In this document: one piece after another, positions 63,923 through 64,000 of the stretch
Numbering within the stretch: the first letter of the stretch is position 1
Layout: each line of letters begins with the position of its first letter
Source: Brotaphodocola catenula
GTDB taxonomy: Bacteria > Bacillota > Clostridia > Lachnospirales > Lachnospiraceae
Length of the DNA stretch: 64,000 nt
NCBI GenBank assembly: GCA_020686985.1
Contig: JAJEPU010000012.1
Span: 1 to 64,000 of the forward strand
Direction: 5' to 3'
Translations under genes and position numbers: made by a program
Notes under the pieces: generated by a model
What the model saw: only the letters and a program-made list of their open reading frames with translations
Told to the model about the DNA's origin: nothing
The model's database searches: none

Positions 63923-63998
63923 TTATCCACATTATCCACATTTTATCCACAATGGCTTGTGGATAGCGAAAAAATCGAAAAAAATGGGATGTGGATAA
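63923..63998. other. Downstream DnaA-box cluster of the origin (incB/oriC-like), cut by the window edge
   Basis: TTATCCACA at 63923-63931, 63932-63940 and 63943-63951, TGTGGATAG at 63958-63966 and TGTGGATAA at 63990-63998, directly after dnaA. The cluster continues past the window; the AT-rich unwinding element is expected there. Confidence 0.88.
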
Positions 63999-64000
63999 CT

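Noticed and set aside
63904..63924. Terminator right after dnaA (AAAAAAGCATGC followed by a T-run)
   Set aside because: The palindrome has no loop and a very short GC core; more likely a chance A/T palindrome next to the DnaA boxes.

Overview
The window is from a Clostridia genome, most likely Lachnospiraceae. Supporting this are a DUF3881 gene, gram-positive style AGGAGG ribosome binding sites, the gene order rpmH-rnpA-yidD-yidC-jag-mnmE-mnmG-rsmG-parA-parB next to dnaA, fermentative adhE and an NADP-type gdhA. The right edge is the chromosomal origin: dnaA reads rightward, nearly everything else reads leftward, and DnaA boxes lie on both sides of dnaA. No rRNA and no CRISPR array were seen.

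Layout. 1-6470: one end of an integrative conjugative element of the Tn1549/CTn type, all on the minus strand: a translated leader with an attenuator, a Cys-rich small protein, RepA, ParA, ParB, DpnD/DUF3846, PcfB-like, and a VirD4 coupling protein whose reading frame leaves the family after about 320 residues, as if another mobile element is inserted in it. 6473-6800: an intact tRNA-Arg(CCU) with its own promoter and terminator, followed by two tRNA-Arg(CCU) remnants that are both broken at the anticodon loop. 6985-21075: M42 peptidase, YoaK-like membrane protein, DUF3881 protein, gdhA, two ABC-F proteins, a FliB-like methylase, diaminopimelate dehydrogenase and a polar amino-acid ABC transporter. 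21232-25590: a 1452-residue surface protein with N-terminal wall-binding repeats and several DUF1533 (HID-like) modules, preceded by a good Fur-box match. 25962-31132: a PTS/sugar phosphate operon (1-phosphofructokinase, Zn dehydrogenase, DeoR regulator, mannitol-type EIICBA). 31466-42762: an 11-kb urea operon, urtABCDE-ureABC-ureEFGD, with an AraC-type response regulator upstream. 44293-46905: adhE. 47350-49769: DUF4446, parB, parA. 50074-53637: a hydrolase-like protein, an Hpt/HD-GYP signalling pair and a VOC protein. 53773-62523: rsmG, mnmG, mnmE, jag, yidC, yidD, rnpA, rpmH and the origin region; then dnaA.

The genes form coherent units. Urea is imported by Urt and split by urease to ammonia, which GdhA can fix. 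The PTS operon is a self-contained route from a hexitol or ketose to fructose-1,6-bisphosphate. The origin-proximal block is housekeeping.

The less expected content is non-coding. Two families of palindromic intergenic repeats are dispersed through the window. One (about 135 bp, three copies) sits inside the urease operon twice and between mnmE and jag. The other (about 115 bp, two long and three short copies) even supplies the stop codon of the M42 peptidase. Compensatory base changes between copies support folded RNA or DNA. The element's leader ORF spans a terminator and overlaps the next start codon, suggesting translation-dependent control of the replication/transfer operon.
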